Part shown: positions 32,243-43,354 of the stretch, one piece after another | Layout: the number at the start of each line of letters is the position of its first letter | How positions within the stretch are numbered: the stretch's first letter is position 1 | Assembly: GCA_038503075.1 (NCBI GenBank) | Contig: JBCAML010000014.1 | Coordinates: forward strand, 1,364,001 to 1,428,000 | DNA from: Gyromitra esculenta | Taxonomy: Eukaryota > Ascomycota > Pezizomycetes > Pezizales > Discinaceae | Direction of reading: 5' to 3' | Length of the DNA stretch: 64,000 nt | Translations under genes and position numbers: made by a program | The notes under the pieces: generated by a model | The model's database searches: none | What the model saw: only the letters and a program-made list of their open reading frames with translations | Told to the model about the DNA's origin: nothing

Positions 32243-33539
32243 CCCCCGCGGTGATATAGCGGCCTCTACATTTTTGTGTTTTGCTTTTTCTTATCAGCCA
32301 TTATTCAGTTTTTTCTTTCATAGCTAACTATGTGTACACGCATACGCGATGGATTTCTGCCGCTGGATTGACTTACAAGATCGGAAAGCAACCGGGACGC
32401 TCTGCGCTGTACTTATCCAAACCTCAAAAATCTCTTTGGCAAGGAAAAACCGAGTATGCGTTGGGACCTGCGATATTCCAGGCGGTATACTTGGTAGCTT
32501 GCTATAAGGACAGTATAGTCCTCTCAGCAGTCAACAAGCCCGCATAATCGCTCGAGATCATCTACAGCGATCCAAAAAAGAACCAAGAGACGTAGAAATG
32601 ATCGTATCCGGCTCCCGTGACAACTGTGCTGTGGAAGATCTCAATGAAAGAGTTCGGTTTCAAACAAGTATATGAAGACAAAGCCCAGAGTTAAAGAACG
32701 AGCGTACCTAGCAAACAATTATTTTTTTGCTTATCGGCCCGCTCCATGCTGCAGCTTTCCGACATCCAGCGCGTTTCAACGTATTTATAGTGCTACCTCA
32801 GCGGCCGAACACGGATTGGTGGAGGCTGAGAGAATTGGAAGGAATAGCAAATAAACGTGGTTCCACTGCATTAACGCTTGATTACTGGACAGCCCATGGT
32901 AGAATCTAGGCTCCACGTCATGAACAGGGCGAAAGTAATACGGATATGTGCAGCTCTAAGACAACAGTGCAGTACAGGATGCGGGAAAATACTGGATCAA
33001 AGCCATACATAATATCGCTCCCGTATTCATAATATTTAGGCAGTCATTAAGCTGAAATCCCAAGCCGTGATCCAACACCCAACCGTTTTTCTATTCACAA
33101 GAACCCTATTCACAGAAACCCAAATAAATAAAATAAAATAAAAGGAAGTAAAAGGAACCCTTTCAAGGGAACCCAGGATGGGAGAATTGAAGAAAAAAGT
33201 AGGAGAGTTCCGGCCCAACTATTACACCAAATCGAGTACTATACATGCACCAGATATCTACAAGATTACACCCACCATATCAAAACTGATATCGTACTTG
33301 CACCTGTCTTCCAAAGTGTGGGAAAAACGTTCGCCAAGCTTCATCTACCAGGTTGCTTGGACGCCAAGAAAGAAATAAGAAAAGAAATAAGAATAGGGAT
33401 ATCGTTCATAGAACGACGCCCGAAGAAACGAAAGTGAGTTACCCAAAGAGCACGAGAAAGAGTGAGTGAGACCAGCAAAGCACGAAGTTAAGAAAGGTTC
33501 CCGAAGGGATGAGAAGAAGGAAACGGTCCTCACGCAAAC
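32243..33539. other. Unresolved spacer, possible 5' exons of hypothetical gene
   Basis: No complete gene is seen. On the minus strand an open stretch at about 32370-32470 followed by GTAAGT could be an upstream exon of the hypothetical gene, but the frames could not be joined with confidence. The rest is A-rich spacer. Confidence 0.35.
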
Positions 33540-36317
33540 TCAAAAAAGCAGCTCGCCTAGATAAGTCTCCAGGACAGAACGTTTTGTCTTCTCAGAAGTG
33601 GTCAAATTAGTCGTCGCGTTTGCATTCACGCTTCCAATGACGTCTCCGTCCGACAGCTGGATGCTGCGATTGTCGTAATCGACAGTAATGTTATTCCCGA
33701 CCGATATATCGCCAAAATCTCTCCCAGCAGTAAATCCACTTTGCAGTGCACTTTGAGCCTCTCCAGCTAGTTTGAGGGTTCGAACATTTGTCAGATAGAG
33801 AACGACAATCCTAGCGAAGTCAACTGCATCTGGATCTAGTTCAGGAATTCTACTATCACTATCACTAGCAGACGCTGACGCCGACGCTGACGCCGACGCC
33901 ACTGTTGACGTAGCGGTCTTGTCAACGATCAGATCTTGTCTCTTCTCCAACGCAGCAATAGCATCCGCTAAAGCTCTCTTTCCGTTACTGGTAGAAGTGG
34001 AAGGAATAGCAACACCGTTGAAGGTAACAAGGGCGTTCTGCGCCGTGCAGGAGATAGATTCGTTGCTGAAGACTGCCAGAATCATCGCCATATCCAATTC
34101 GATATTGTAAACCGGATCAGCAATGTCAAACAGTCTTGGCAGAGCACTTCCCATCGTAACATTCCGAATACCCCCAACTTTCTTGCCTTTCCGATCCTTC
34201 AAATCAACAGTGGTGCAGCTCAAGTCGTCTTTCTGCGAGCAGTCTGATCCAGTAAAACCGTTTGTACAAACGCATCCACAAAAATTATTTGTTGCGATGT
34301 TCTCCCCCCCATTAAGACAGGGATTTTTTTCTTTGCATAGTGCAACCGGAGAATCGTCATCGCCATCATTGTCATCTCCTTTTGAGAGGTTGACCAACTG
34401 CAATGGAACAATGACTGCGGCGGAAATGACAAGAAGAGCAAGAATAACCAACAGAATAAACGCCCACAGAGGCAAGCCACAGAGGCGGCGACCTTGCCTA
34501 CGCGACGGCCTAATCGAAGAATCGTTCTCATGGGTGAAATCGCCGGGTAGTGGCCACTGGGAAACTGTCCTCGTACCGCGATTTCTTCCCTGGGCGAGAA
34601 CTGGTGGTGGGAAAGACGCCAATATATCAGATATCGAGTCCGTATCTCTACCATTACTTCGACCTAATTTACCAAACATTAGCATCAGCTAACCCACAGA
34701 AGTTAATTAGAGGCAGCGCATACTGGTAGAAGAATTGCCCATATAGCTTCCCCTCATTCCCCATCTTGAATCTGGTCTCCCGGTCTCCAAAACCGCGGCG
34801 AGCTTTGTGGCCCTCCTAATCAGATCCGGCAGACTTGTCAAGCTACCTCTCGCCTCCGCCTCCCGCACAGCATCCATATTCAATCTTGGCGGAATCCTTC
34901 GTCCAGCAAGCCCACCTACCGCAGCTAGAGGCATCTTCATCGATGCAGGGGTCGTTTCCCACGGTGAAACTAATGCAGAAGCCCCTCCAAGCTCTTGCTT
35001 AAACCCTGGTGAACTCGATTGCGAAGTTCTCCTCGAAAATCCAGATCTCTCGTCCATATAGCCGTCTACGGCGGATGAAGCTCTCGGCTGCATGATCGGC
35101 GACTCACTAGAGGATGAAGGAACAGGCGATTGAGCTTGAGGTCCAGGAAAAATACTTGGGAGCGAAGTCCTAGATCCTCCAGCGATTGGATTTAATGTTG
35201 GAGAACTTTTATCTGCTGGCGACCCTGAGAAAGTGCGCGAAATACCACCAGACCCACCACCAACACTGCGACCGGTTTTGAACGATTCGTTTGAGCTCGA
35301 CGACTTGTTTCCAGCTTGGTCGATGTTTTTCGGCCCCCCTGAGCTTCGAATTTCGGTGATGACGGGTCTCGATTTTCGTCCCAGACTTGCTTGTCTAACC
35401 AAACCCCTCTCCTCCTCAATATAGCTGTCGATAGCCACCCCAGTTTCATAATCGTCGCTGTCACCAAGAACATCGTCGCGATTATAAAATTCCACAGGAC
35501 CAGTATCCCAACTAGTAGGGATAGCAGCACTGGATGCATAAGATCCATGACGGTCTGAGGGAGTCAAGGATTCTTCGGGTATTGGAGAAACCATTAGCGT
35601 CTGTTGCGAGTAATAGGACGAGGTACCTCGACGCGCAGAAGGAGGAGGACCAGTGCCTGAAGATTTTCTGTTAGATCCGGACGGAATTGGCGGCGGCACC
35701 GAAGGGAAATTTGGTATTACTCCCAAGGAATTAGTGCTGGCCGCGGAATTTGAGGGGTCGAAGCCGATAAATATAGACCGTGAGCTGGATACCGAAGGGC
35801 GATTCGTTGGAGATACGAATTCTCTGTCGTCTTCTGATTGCTGGGAGTATTTTGGCTGGGATCTAACTGGTTGCTGATTTAAACGATACGAGAAATTTGG
35901 GTTTTGTTGCACTTCTTGAACTTCAGACGAATCTAAATTGGAAGGAACATAATTTTGTCTCAGAGGCCGTGGTTGAGGTCCTCGATTTCCATTACTGCTA
36001 TTGCTCGGCGCTCTGGGGACTGGTGGGATGGGGAAAGTCTGTCCTCCACTTCCACCTTGTCTTGAAGACATCGGTTGTTGGGGTCTTCGAACTTGCTGGG
36101 TCGATCGGCTTGTGGACCGATTGTCCATGTCGGTAATTGGCACTGCACCAAATCCATACCTTGAATCCCCACTGGTTGGCGAATACTGGAATCCATCATC
36201 TTCCTCCCTTCTCCGATACATATATTCTTCATTTTCGTCCCTATTCCTGCCTTTGCCTCCCCTTCCTCCCCTTCCTCCATCTCCTTCCCCAATAAAAGGA
36301 TCCTTATATTGACTCAT
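33540..36317 (-). CDS. Single-pass membrane protein with EGF-like domain
   Basis: Exons 36317-34724 and 34663-33540 join in frame (phase 1, donor GTATGC, acceptor TTAG), giving about 905 residues. The two large frames have been one gene: the splice yields GNSSTSRSNGRDTDSISDILASFPPP, a linker typical of this fungal family. Residues 1-530 are Ser/Pro/Gly-rich and disordered, with the conserved RRIPPRLNMDAVREAEARGS and SLPDLIRRATKLAAVLE segment near 470-510. A membrane span (WAFILLVILALLVISAAVIV) is at about 598-617. A Cys-rich EGF-like module (CKEKNPCLNGG, CGCVCTNGFTGSDC) follows at 641-673, then an extracellular domain with Ser-Ala repeats and several N-glycosylation sequons. The topology is cytoplasmic N-terminus and cell-surface C-terminus. 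A role in signalling or adhesion is inference. Confidence 0.85.
33857..33902 (-). repeat. Coding minisatellite (Ser-Ala repeat)
   Basis: A 12-bp unit, GACGCTGACGCC on the plus strand, is repeated about two and a half times and encodes alternating Ser-Ala in the ectodomain of the EGF-like protein, next to a Ser-Asp run. Such coding repeats are prone to length change. Confidence 0.7.
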
Positions 36318-39300
36318 AGTGCGGGGAAATCAGATTAGTCGTGGCGCCTTTTACCAAGGTACAAGTCGCTATGCGGGTGCTGGATCCCTGGTCTCGCCAA
36401 AGCAAATATTTGATCTATCCAGGTGATTGGTAGTTTTGCTGATATTGTGCGACCGGTGTGACTTTTTAACCGCTCAGCGGTAGGTTGTTGCAATGATTGT
36501 TTATGTCGACCAGCAGTTTGTTTAACGAAGCTATTGTATCAAAAAGCCAAAAGATTGTTCTTTTTTAGGAGCGAGTGTGCTCGAGTAGTAGTTTTATTTT
36601 CGAGGGTGGGGCGATACGTATATGTGAGAGCTAATGAGTGCACAGATTCTGCTACCGGCGATGATAACAAAAACGAATATGCGACCGGGCGTTATAGTTC
36701 AAGGAGCGGAAATTGCTCAGCAACAAGAATTCGCACAAAACACCGACCTTAATGAATGACAGAGAAAAATAATGATAGTCGCAAGCTGAACACGATCGAT
36801 GCCTGAGTAATGAGTGAAAAGGAAGATTGTTTGGCCAAAATACTATAGTTGATGAATCAGTGTCCTCGAAACGAATGACTCCAACCGTGGTCGAATGTGG
36901 AAATGGCTGCCTGTTCTGCCAAAAGCATTACTTTGCACGAAGCCAATTATGTTTTAAAGCTACGGCGGAGCTAGGTGGTAAAATATCGTATGTTTGTAAA
37001 GGCCAAAAGTCTGTGTAAATCCTATGGCTTTCGTTGACAAAATTTCCGTCTGAACTCCCACCCACGCACCAAAAAACGAGCGACTGTAATGAGCGACTGC
37101 TTCTCTCGCGAAAGAGACAAGTGGATTTTAGAGGGAAGAGAGAGAGGAAACGGAGGGCAGAAGGGAAGGGACTCCCACTAACCAAGGAATTGGATTTCCT
37201 GCAAAAGACCGCAAGTATCTGTTCATCCAAATGAGCTGCGAGGTCTTTCCTAGCTTCTCTCCCCTAGGGAAAGGAAAAGGTAATCCTCCAATAATAGCCT
37301 GCGATTAATATCTAAATGGTATTACTGCGGAGCCTGTTGGACCGAACGAGAAGCAGGTTCCCGGATATCGTATTTTTTTGTGGAAGTCCTGACTCGCAAG
37401 CAAATCAAATTTATCAAAATAGATGTTGGTTGGTACAGAGAGAGTTGTAAAGAAATTCCTGCTCTCAGAATTGATAGCCCTCCCAGTACCTCAAGCCCTT
37501 GAAAGTCCTCTGACGGCTGTAACCCGAAGCCGAACACAGTGGAAAATAGGGAGCACAGTCCGCGATGATGAGATAGAGAGGCCATAGACAAAAAACGAGG
37601 GATCATCATTGCTGTTTAGCGATGAGCATCCAGGTCCAGGGGCAACACGAGCACACCTGCCTGCCTGGGTGTTGCAAAACCAGAGATCGTGAAACCTGCC
37701 CCTGCAGTAAAACACCCCGGTTCACCAATCAGCGACGACTCCTCTGTCCCAGATTCGCCAATGACGGGACAGAGAGACCCTTCAACAACCAAGTAGAAAC
37801 GAGACATGCACCAAGAGATGCTTCAAGAGTTTCTACTCTACCAAGATAGACTCGAAGCTTTTCTTTGTCGCGCGTGAGTGTTTAAATGCTCTGTATCAAG
37901 ATGACCCACAAGCAGGTACCATCAGTGTTTTCGTCACTGGGTCTCGTTGCTGCTGTGCATCTACATCCATACCTCGCGGCCACGATTTACCGCAAGCGAG
38001 ATGGAGAGAGAAAAGGAGGCCTGCCTAGTCTCTAAATGCCAGAAACTCTAGATCCTGGAACATCCGACTCTCCGGCGTCCTCTTTGGGGGGTGCTTAGCC
38101 TTGTTGGTCACAACGTTAGAGTACAAAACTAATAAAAGAGCCGGATATAGATAGAGTACCCCAGCCTTGTAGGCATGATGAATTGGTTTTTCTTTGCCCT
38201 TTTGTTTTTGAGGGTCAGATTCATATCGCATCTTTATATCCGAGACAGGTAACTAGGAGAGTTACTGGCTAGTTTTTTCTTCTTCTCTCGTCTCTCGAGA
38301 CAGCAGAAAAGCAATGACGTCGGAAGAAACAACTTTGCGGCGGGTACGGGATACCGTGAGGTACATAAAATTGAACAAAGCACCTTCAGCTGCAGGCTCC
38401 AGATAAGAGGGAGGGACCACGAACTGTGAATAGATGACCCTGATAGAAAATAGAATCCACTTCGAGACGAGACCTTTTTCTTGCTCGGGTGCCTTGTCGA
38501 TAGGCGACAAATTAGCTTCTTGCCAAGGCTTCATCTAATCAGCCAAATTGCAATTGCATGCTTATTTATCAGCGGGTAGGGAACATGCATGTATCGAATA
38601 AGTTGCCTAGGGGAGCATAGTAGCTGGCGTGGTATAACAGATAGTGTTGTATGCCTGGTCAAGGATTCGGAATACATATCATACGATCCTGGATATAGCT
38701 CCAGTCCATTGTCGATTGAGAAGGTGGGACCTGGATTGAGTTGTGCGGCTCTGTATTAAGGTTTTTATTTTCAAAAAAGCTATCTTGACCATAAACAGTC
38801 ATCGATATCTCGTAAACATCTCCAAGTTTCAAAAAACCAGACTATTACTAAAAAAAAAAGGTTGGAAAAATTAGCAGGGAGTAGAGTAGTAAGGCCATCC
38901 TCCTTCAATGGACTAGGAGATTTGGTCACACACGGTGGCTTTCATGGATCCAGAGAAAGAAATAAAGCGCGAGAACATCCCCTATCCAACCCGTGCTATC
39001 AGTAGTGAGCACCATTGAAGTCTGCGCCACCTTTTGGTGTGCCAGATTTCTTCAGTGACTATATCGATCACCATAGTCTCTGTGGGTGTTTTATATGTCG
39101 TAAGTGATTTCAGCTCTAGTCTACTAGTAGAGTTTCAGAAGGGGGGTTCTCATTTGCTCCGTCGTGTTTCAGTCCAATCGTGAATGTTTCTCCTCTAGGC
39201 GCCAGCCGAGGCGAGTCGTATCGGCCCGCAATCTGACAAACACGGACGTTGAGACGTTGGGATCGATTCCACTGAGCGATCTAAGACGGTTTTAAAATTA

Positions 39301-40138
39301 GTGTCCTTGGAGATCGAAATAGTGGTCATGACATGGTGAAAACCTTTTGCCCTTTAAGAATACCAGGTATTTACCTATTGACGTGCACATTTGCTCGAGT
39401 TTTTGTTTATATTAGGGAGGTGATCGTGGTAATCTAACGAAAGAACATTAGTATGAGCTTCTCTCGTTGAGCACACCACATAGCAAATTAATCTGTGGTT
39501 TGGCTATTAGGAACACAGTTCCTTATGGGGTACATCTGTAGCTACATCGCTTGGGTGAACCATATCATTCGTGAAGACATAACTAGTAGAATGTGTGCAA
39601 GTTGATTTTGAAAGCTTCAGAATGTAGGTGGTTGTGCTGGGAGATGTGGTTATGTGCGCCTGGAGCTGGTTCATCGACCGAGAGACTCTTCACAGTATTC
39701 GATTTATGGGATAGTGATTTGAGGCAGCAAGCACTGTATGTTTCCTGGTACCCTGCCGACGTGACTGAATGAGAAGCCTAGGGACTTCTGACTACAGTTA
39801 TTTGGAACAGATTTTTAGATTGGGCTCGGAGACATATATATATGGAGAATGTTTCGTTTCCACGGGGCTGTTGATTTGTTTGCCGGGGATACATGGAGCG
39901 TATGAGAGATCGACCTCTCTTCATACTTGTACATCCATCTTTTAGCAGATCATGGAGAATTCGCATCGAGTGACATTCCGTGATAAAGCTTACGCTATCA
40001 CCAGGGTTAGGTGTTATACACATATGCAGGGAACCAAAAACGTCACAACCCCGCCATTACTTCTCACATAATATTACCATCCGATTCCAATAAATAACAA
40101 CTACTCAGAACAATATATATAAAAAAAGCATACAGAAA
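36318..40138. other. Gene-poor 3.8-kb stretch
   Basis: No gene is supported. Minus-strand frames at 38025-38231 and 38262-38534 have a somewhat protein-like composition but no recognisable domain, no start context and no splice partners; they could be relics. 38.5-40.0 kb is AT-rich with nothing recognised. A TATATATAAAA stretch near 40112-40124 probably belongs to the promoter of the PARG-like gene. Confidence 0.45.
40112..40124 (+). promoter_or_regulatory. TATA-like box of PARG-like gene
   Basis: ATATATATAAAAA lies about 15-30 bp before the ATG at 40139. It is close for a TATA box to the start codon, so the leader would be very short or the true start further downstream; the assignment is tentative. 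Confidence 0.35.
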
Positions 40139-41332
40139 ATGGGTAGAGAAGCATCTGAGCCTGCTCCACCTCCAGCCAGCGTCCGCCGAGCTGAACGTTC
40201 ACGGTTCGCCAAAGAAACAATCCATAAGATCGTACCAGCACTCCTAAACTCCAACCCACGAGCCAGGCGCGGAATTGAAGCTGTACAGCTCCTGTCAGAC
40301 CTATCACGCATACCAACGCCTCGTGAGAAAGTGGTCGATAAGGATAAAGCAGTGATAAAGATACGGATTCTTGACGCAGACACTTTCACCGCTGCTGCTG
40401 CTCTCGCTAAACCTTCTGTGCCTGCACCGACAGCAAAAACGGTTCCTCCAAAAATTGCGGTGTTGTCTATGGCGTCACCACTTCGGCCTGGTGGGGGGGT
40501 TTTTACGGGGGCTACGAGTCAGGAGGAGTCGCTTTGTGTGCGCTCGACGCTGTATCCGAGTCTTAGAGAGGAGTTTTATCGGCTACCACCATTGGGCTCA
40601 ATCTATACGCCTGATGTCCTGATCTTCCGTGATGAGGATAATAAGGACCTACCTAAACGGGATAGATTCTACGTTGATGTTATTTCGGCTGCGGCGCTGC
40701 GGTTCCCGGAATTGGAGGGTGGCCGTTATGAGAAGGCTAGTGATAGAGAGCAGATGTGGGAGAAGATGAGAGCTGTCATGAGAGCGGCGGTCCAAGGTGG
40801 GGTTAATAAGATTGTTTTGGGAGCTTGGGGATGTGGGGCTTATGGAAACCCGGTTGAGGAGATTGCGGATGGATGGAAGAGGGTCTTGGTAGCTGGTGCT
40901 GGAAGGGGCGGAAGAGGGAATAAAGAAGAATGGAATGGTATTGAGGATGTGGTGTTTGCTATCTCGATGAAGCATGCAGAGGGTAAACACCAATTGGAGG
41001 TGTTTCGAAAAGTGTTTGAGGGTGTCGCTGTCGAGGAAAAGATCGAAGTAGTTCCAGTGGAAATAGTGGTAAACGAGGAGGATGAGTTACTCGCAAAGGA
41101 TATCCACGATCTCGAAGAAGCGATTAGACTCAAAGAAAGTCAGCTTGATCAGATCAAAAACGAGAGCTTGCGCAAGAGGGTCGCTGAGGTTCTTGTAGGG
41201 CTAAAAAGGGAATTGATGACAAAGTCAGGGCAGGGTGGCCTAGTCGATGAGATAGATCAAATTGACATCAAGGGCAGCGCGGAAGCTGAGGAAGCAGCTG
41301 GCGGAAGCAGCTCAAACCTCTCTAAAAATTGA
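40139..41332 (+). CDS. Microbial-type poly(ADP-ribose) glycohydrolase (DUF2263)
   Basis: A single exon encodes 397 residues. The N-terminal 80 residues (RSRFAKETIHKIVPALLNSNPRARRG) match the helical lead of the microbial-type PARG family (TIGR02452). The catalytic signature GGG...QEE is present as RPGGGVFTGATSQEESLC (GGG 118-120, QEE 128-130), with the second glutamate of QEE as the expected acid/base. FYVDVISAAA and the macrodomain glycine loop LGAWGCGAYGNP (about 230-240) follow. It would remove ADP-ribose polymers from proteins. The last 110 residues are an acidic, Lys/Glu-rich coiled-coil-like tail beyond the usual catalytic core. All catalytic residues appear intact. The domain assignment is firm; the tail's role is unknown. 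Confidence 0.93.
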   Translation: MGREASEPAPPPASVRRAERSRFAKETIHKIVPALLNSNPRARRGIEAVQLLSDLSRIPTPREKVVDKDKAVIKIRILDADTFTAAAALAKPSVPAPTAKTVPPKIAVLSMASPLRPGGGVFTGATSQEESLCVRSTLYPSLREEFYRLPPLGSIYTPDVLIFRDEDNKDLPKRDRFYVDVISAAALRFPELEGGRYEKASDREQMWEKMRAVMRAAVQGGVNKIVLGAWGCGAYGNPVEEIADGWKRVLVAGAGRGGRGNKEEWNGIEDVVFAISMKHAEGKHQLEVFRKVFEGVAVEEKIEVVPVEIVVNEEDELLAKDIHDLEEAIRLKESQLDQIKNESLRKRVAEVLVGLKRELMTKSGQGGLVDEIDQIDIKGSAEAEEAAGGSSSNLSKN

Positions 41333-42271
41333 CTACGTGCGGAAAGAGTTTAAGCAACCTGGCGTATAAAAATTTCTTATATCTTTTTAGGCATTTTTAA
41401 GGGGCCGAACGCCTTAACGAGTGGACAGCATTATTTTATATTTAGTCATCGGAACTTATTCACCGAAAAGAGCTCTGGGGATTGAATGCATTTCTATTTT
41501 GTTGTTACGACTCATTATGCAGCACATAAATAATGTTTAAGGCTACTGAAAGACTCGAAACTGCAGGAGACTATGTTAACTCTGGTGACATTTTTGCGGG
41601 AGGAATTAAAACGCCCAAGGAGCTTCTAGTGGCTGTAGGCCAACACCAGACGATGAGCATTGATTATCAGTGAAGTTAGTGACAACTCATGGGCTACTGT
41701 CTAGATCACTAAATGGTGGTTTATTTCGGAGCTTAGCCTGAGTGATCGAATTGTGTAGGTTTAGTTATATTGAAAATAAATGAGGACAGGGATGCAAACG
41801 TTAACAGGGTGTAACAGGTATTATATTGATAATTTCAATGGGACGCGTGAAGCCATAGCTACTCGTACACACTGCTGTGCTGAAATAAAATCATATGATA
41901 TATCATTAAGCTCGATTGGGGTAGAAAATCACTTAAGGTTGTTTACCGCCAAGGCTCGCTGTGGAGGCATTTGTTGGATTTCTCTGGCTCATAGTTCTAG
42001 ATGCCTGCAAACAGATAGAACAGCACTTGAGAATGGTTACATATTGCTTCGAATTCAATATCCACTCAAAGAGGGAATTCTATACATTTTTATTTGTGGC
42101 GAAGGATTTAAACTGCTCGAGAAACAATCTTACCCAACTTACTTTCAGGTGCTATCTCCTAGCCCCCAAGTAGTTACTGAATTGTATTGGTAGTCGGTTC
42201 TCAGCGGGTGGGTCCCAGCATAAGGTTAAGTAACTAGTAAAATTTAGATTTGAGCTCCCATACTGTTAAGA
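41333..42271. other. Convergent spacer
   Basis: AT-rich DNA lies between the PARG-like stop and the last recognised exon of the vWA gene. The plus-strand frame at 41780-42193 has no domain or start context. A missing terminal exon of the vWA gene could lie here. Confidence 0.4.
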
Positions 42272-43354
42272 TCAGGAAATACATACCCATTTTTGCAGCT
42301 CGTTTTCCTTTTGATGGTAAAGTGCCATATCCTGATCAAGTTTCCCTTCATAGAGATCGTTAACTAAAGACAAGGGATGAAAGGACGTTGATTCAGATCG
42401 CAGTACTTACCAGATGTTAAGTAAAGTAAGTTTTCAATTTCCTTGTCGGCTCTGAGGACACTAAGAAAGCGCTCCGCACTCGGGCTATCACCGATTTGAC
42501 TTATATGGAACAAGACGTCTTGTTATGGGGGGAGAAGAATTATTGTCCGCAGTGACGTTGTGGAGGACATTCTCCACTTGAAAGAAAAAGGGAGCGAAAA
42601 CTTACGATCAGCCTTGTAGCCGTTTTCAACAAGAATGTCTTTACACTTTTTGATCGTTTTCTTCAATGTGTCCTCGGGTTCCTGATTAGGCTGTCTTGGA
42701 TATCAATAAATCACTTTATACAGAGGTTTAGAGATTAATTTAAAACAGCACATACCTCACCATCCGTGATAACTGATACAATGACAGGTTTATCTAGAGT
42801 TCCATCGTAAACCTTTGCAAGAATTAGAGGCTCGACGACCTTCGAGTTTAGCTTCGTCCCGAGTGGGGTCCAGCCGGCGAAGGGAATCATATGGAATATC
42901 GTAGCGATGTCGTTCGGGTTGTGTATATTGTTGAAGATACTGTCATTGGCATAGTTTAACCACCTCAACTGGATACCATCTGTGTCGAGATAGGCAGTAA
43001 CTTTGACGATACGATCGAGAAGAGCCCTCAAGGCACGGGCGCGGTTGCCTTCTTTCATCGACGAGCTGTTGTCTAAGCTGGTGTTAGAAAAGTTATAGAG
43101 GGACATGCATACACCATCGAGCATATAGTTATACCACAAAATATTATGTTATGGTAGAGGCCTAGGCGAGCTAGATCGGCAACACTATCGGAATCACATA
43201 GAGGGCTATCTGGGTGCTCTTTCAGGTGCCCTGCGGCATTCTCAGCCAATTCCTTCAGACGTTTGTCGCCTGGCTTATAGAAATCGCCAAGTCCCAGCTT
43301 GTCTACCGCACCCCTAAGGTGGTTATTGAAGTCTTCTGGTGTTGTAAGTTGGTT
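42272..43354 (-). CDS. vWA-domain protein, 5' end not found
   Basis: Five exons join in frame: 43354-43135, 43072-42756, 42690-42606, 42518-42411 and 42363-42272, about 273 residues. The first ends IIFC and splices into DNSSSM, rebuilding the strand-MIDAS motif D-x-S-x-S of a von Willebrand factor A domain. The second MIDAS threonine lies in FAGWTPLGTKL and the aspartate in VSVITDGE. The N-terminal TPEDFNNHLRGAVDKLGL segment and the later VLFHISQIGDSPSAERFL match a Pezizomycotina family of stand-alone vWA proteins. An acceptor (TATAG) precedes 43354, so at least one upstream exon with the start is missing from the model. The C-terminus KWVCIS is shorter than usual and may read through a donor (GTATGT) into a lost final exon. 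Function is unknown. Confidence 0.72.

Noticed and set aside
33540..34685. Separate 381-residue gene starting MLMFGKLGRS
   Set aside because: The splice from 34724 to 34663 removes this apparent start (it lies in the intron) and joins it to the upstream 531-residue frame, giving the known fungal single-gene architecture.
34123..34692. Plus-strand frame of 189 codons
   Set aside because: It is antisense to the membrane-span and EGF region of the 33540-36317 gene, whose spliced protein is coherent.
42735..43139. Stand-alone 134-residue ORF starting MWYNYMLDGV
   Set aside because: Its first 22 codons are intron. The real frame enters at the AC-AAC-AGC acceptor, restoring the CDNSSSM MIDAS motif.
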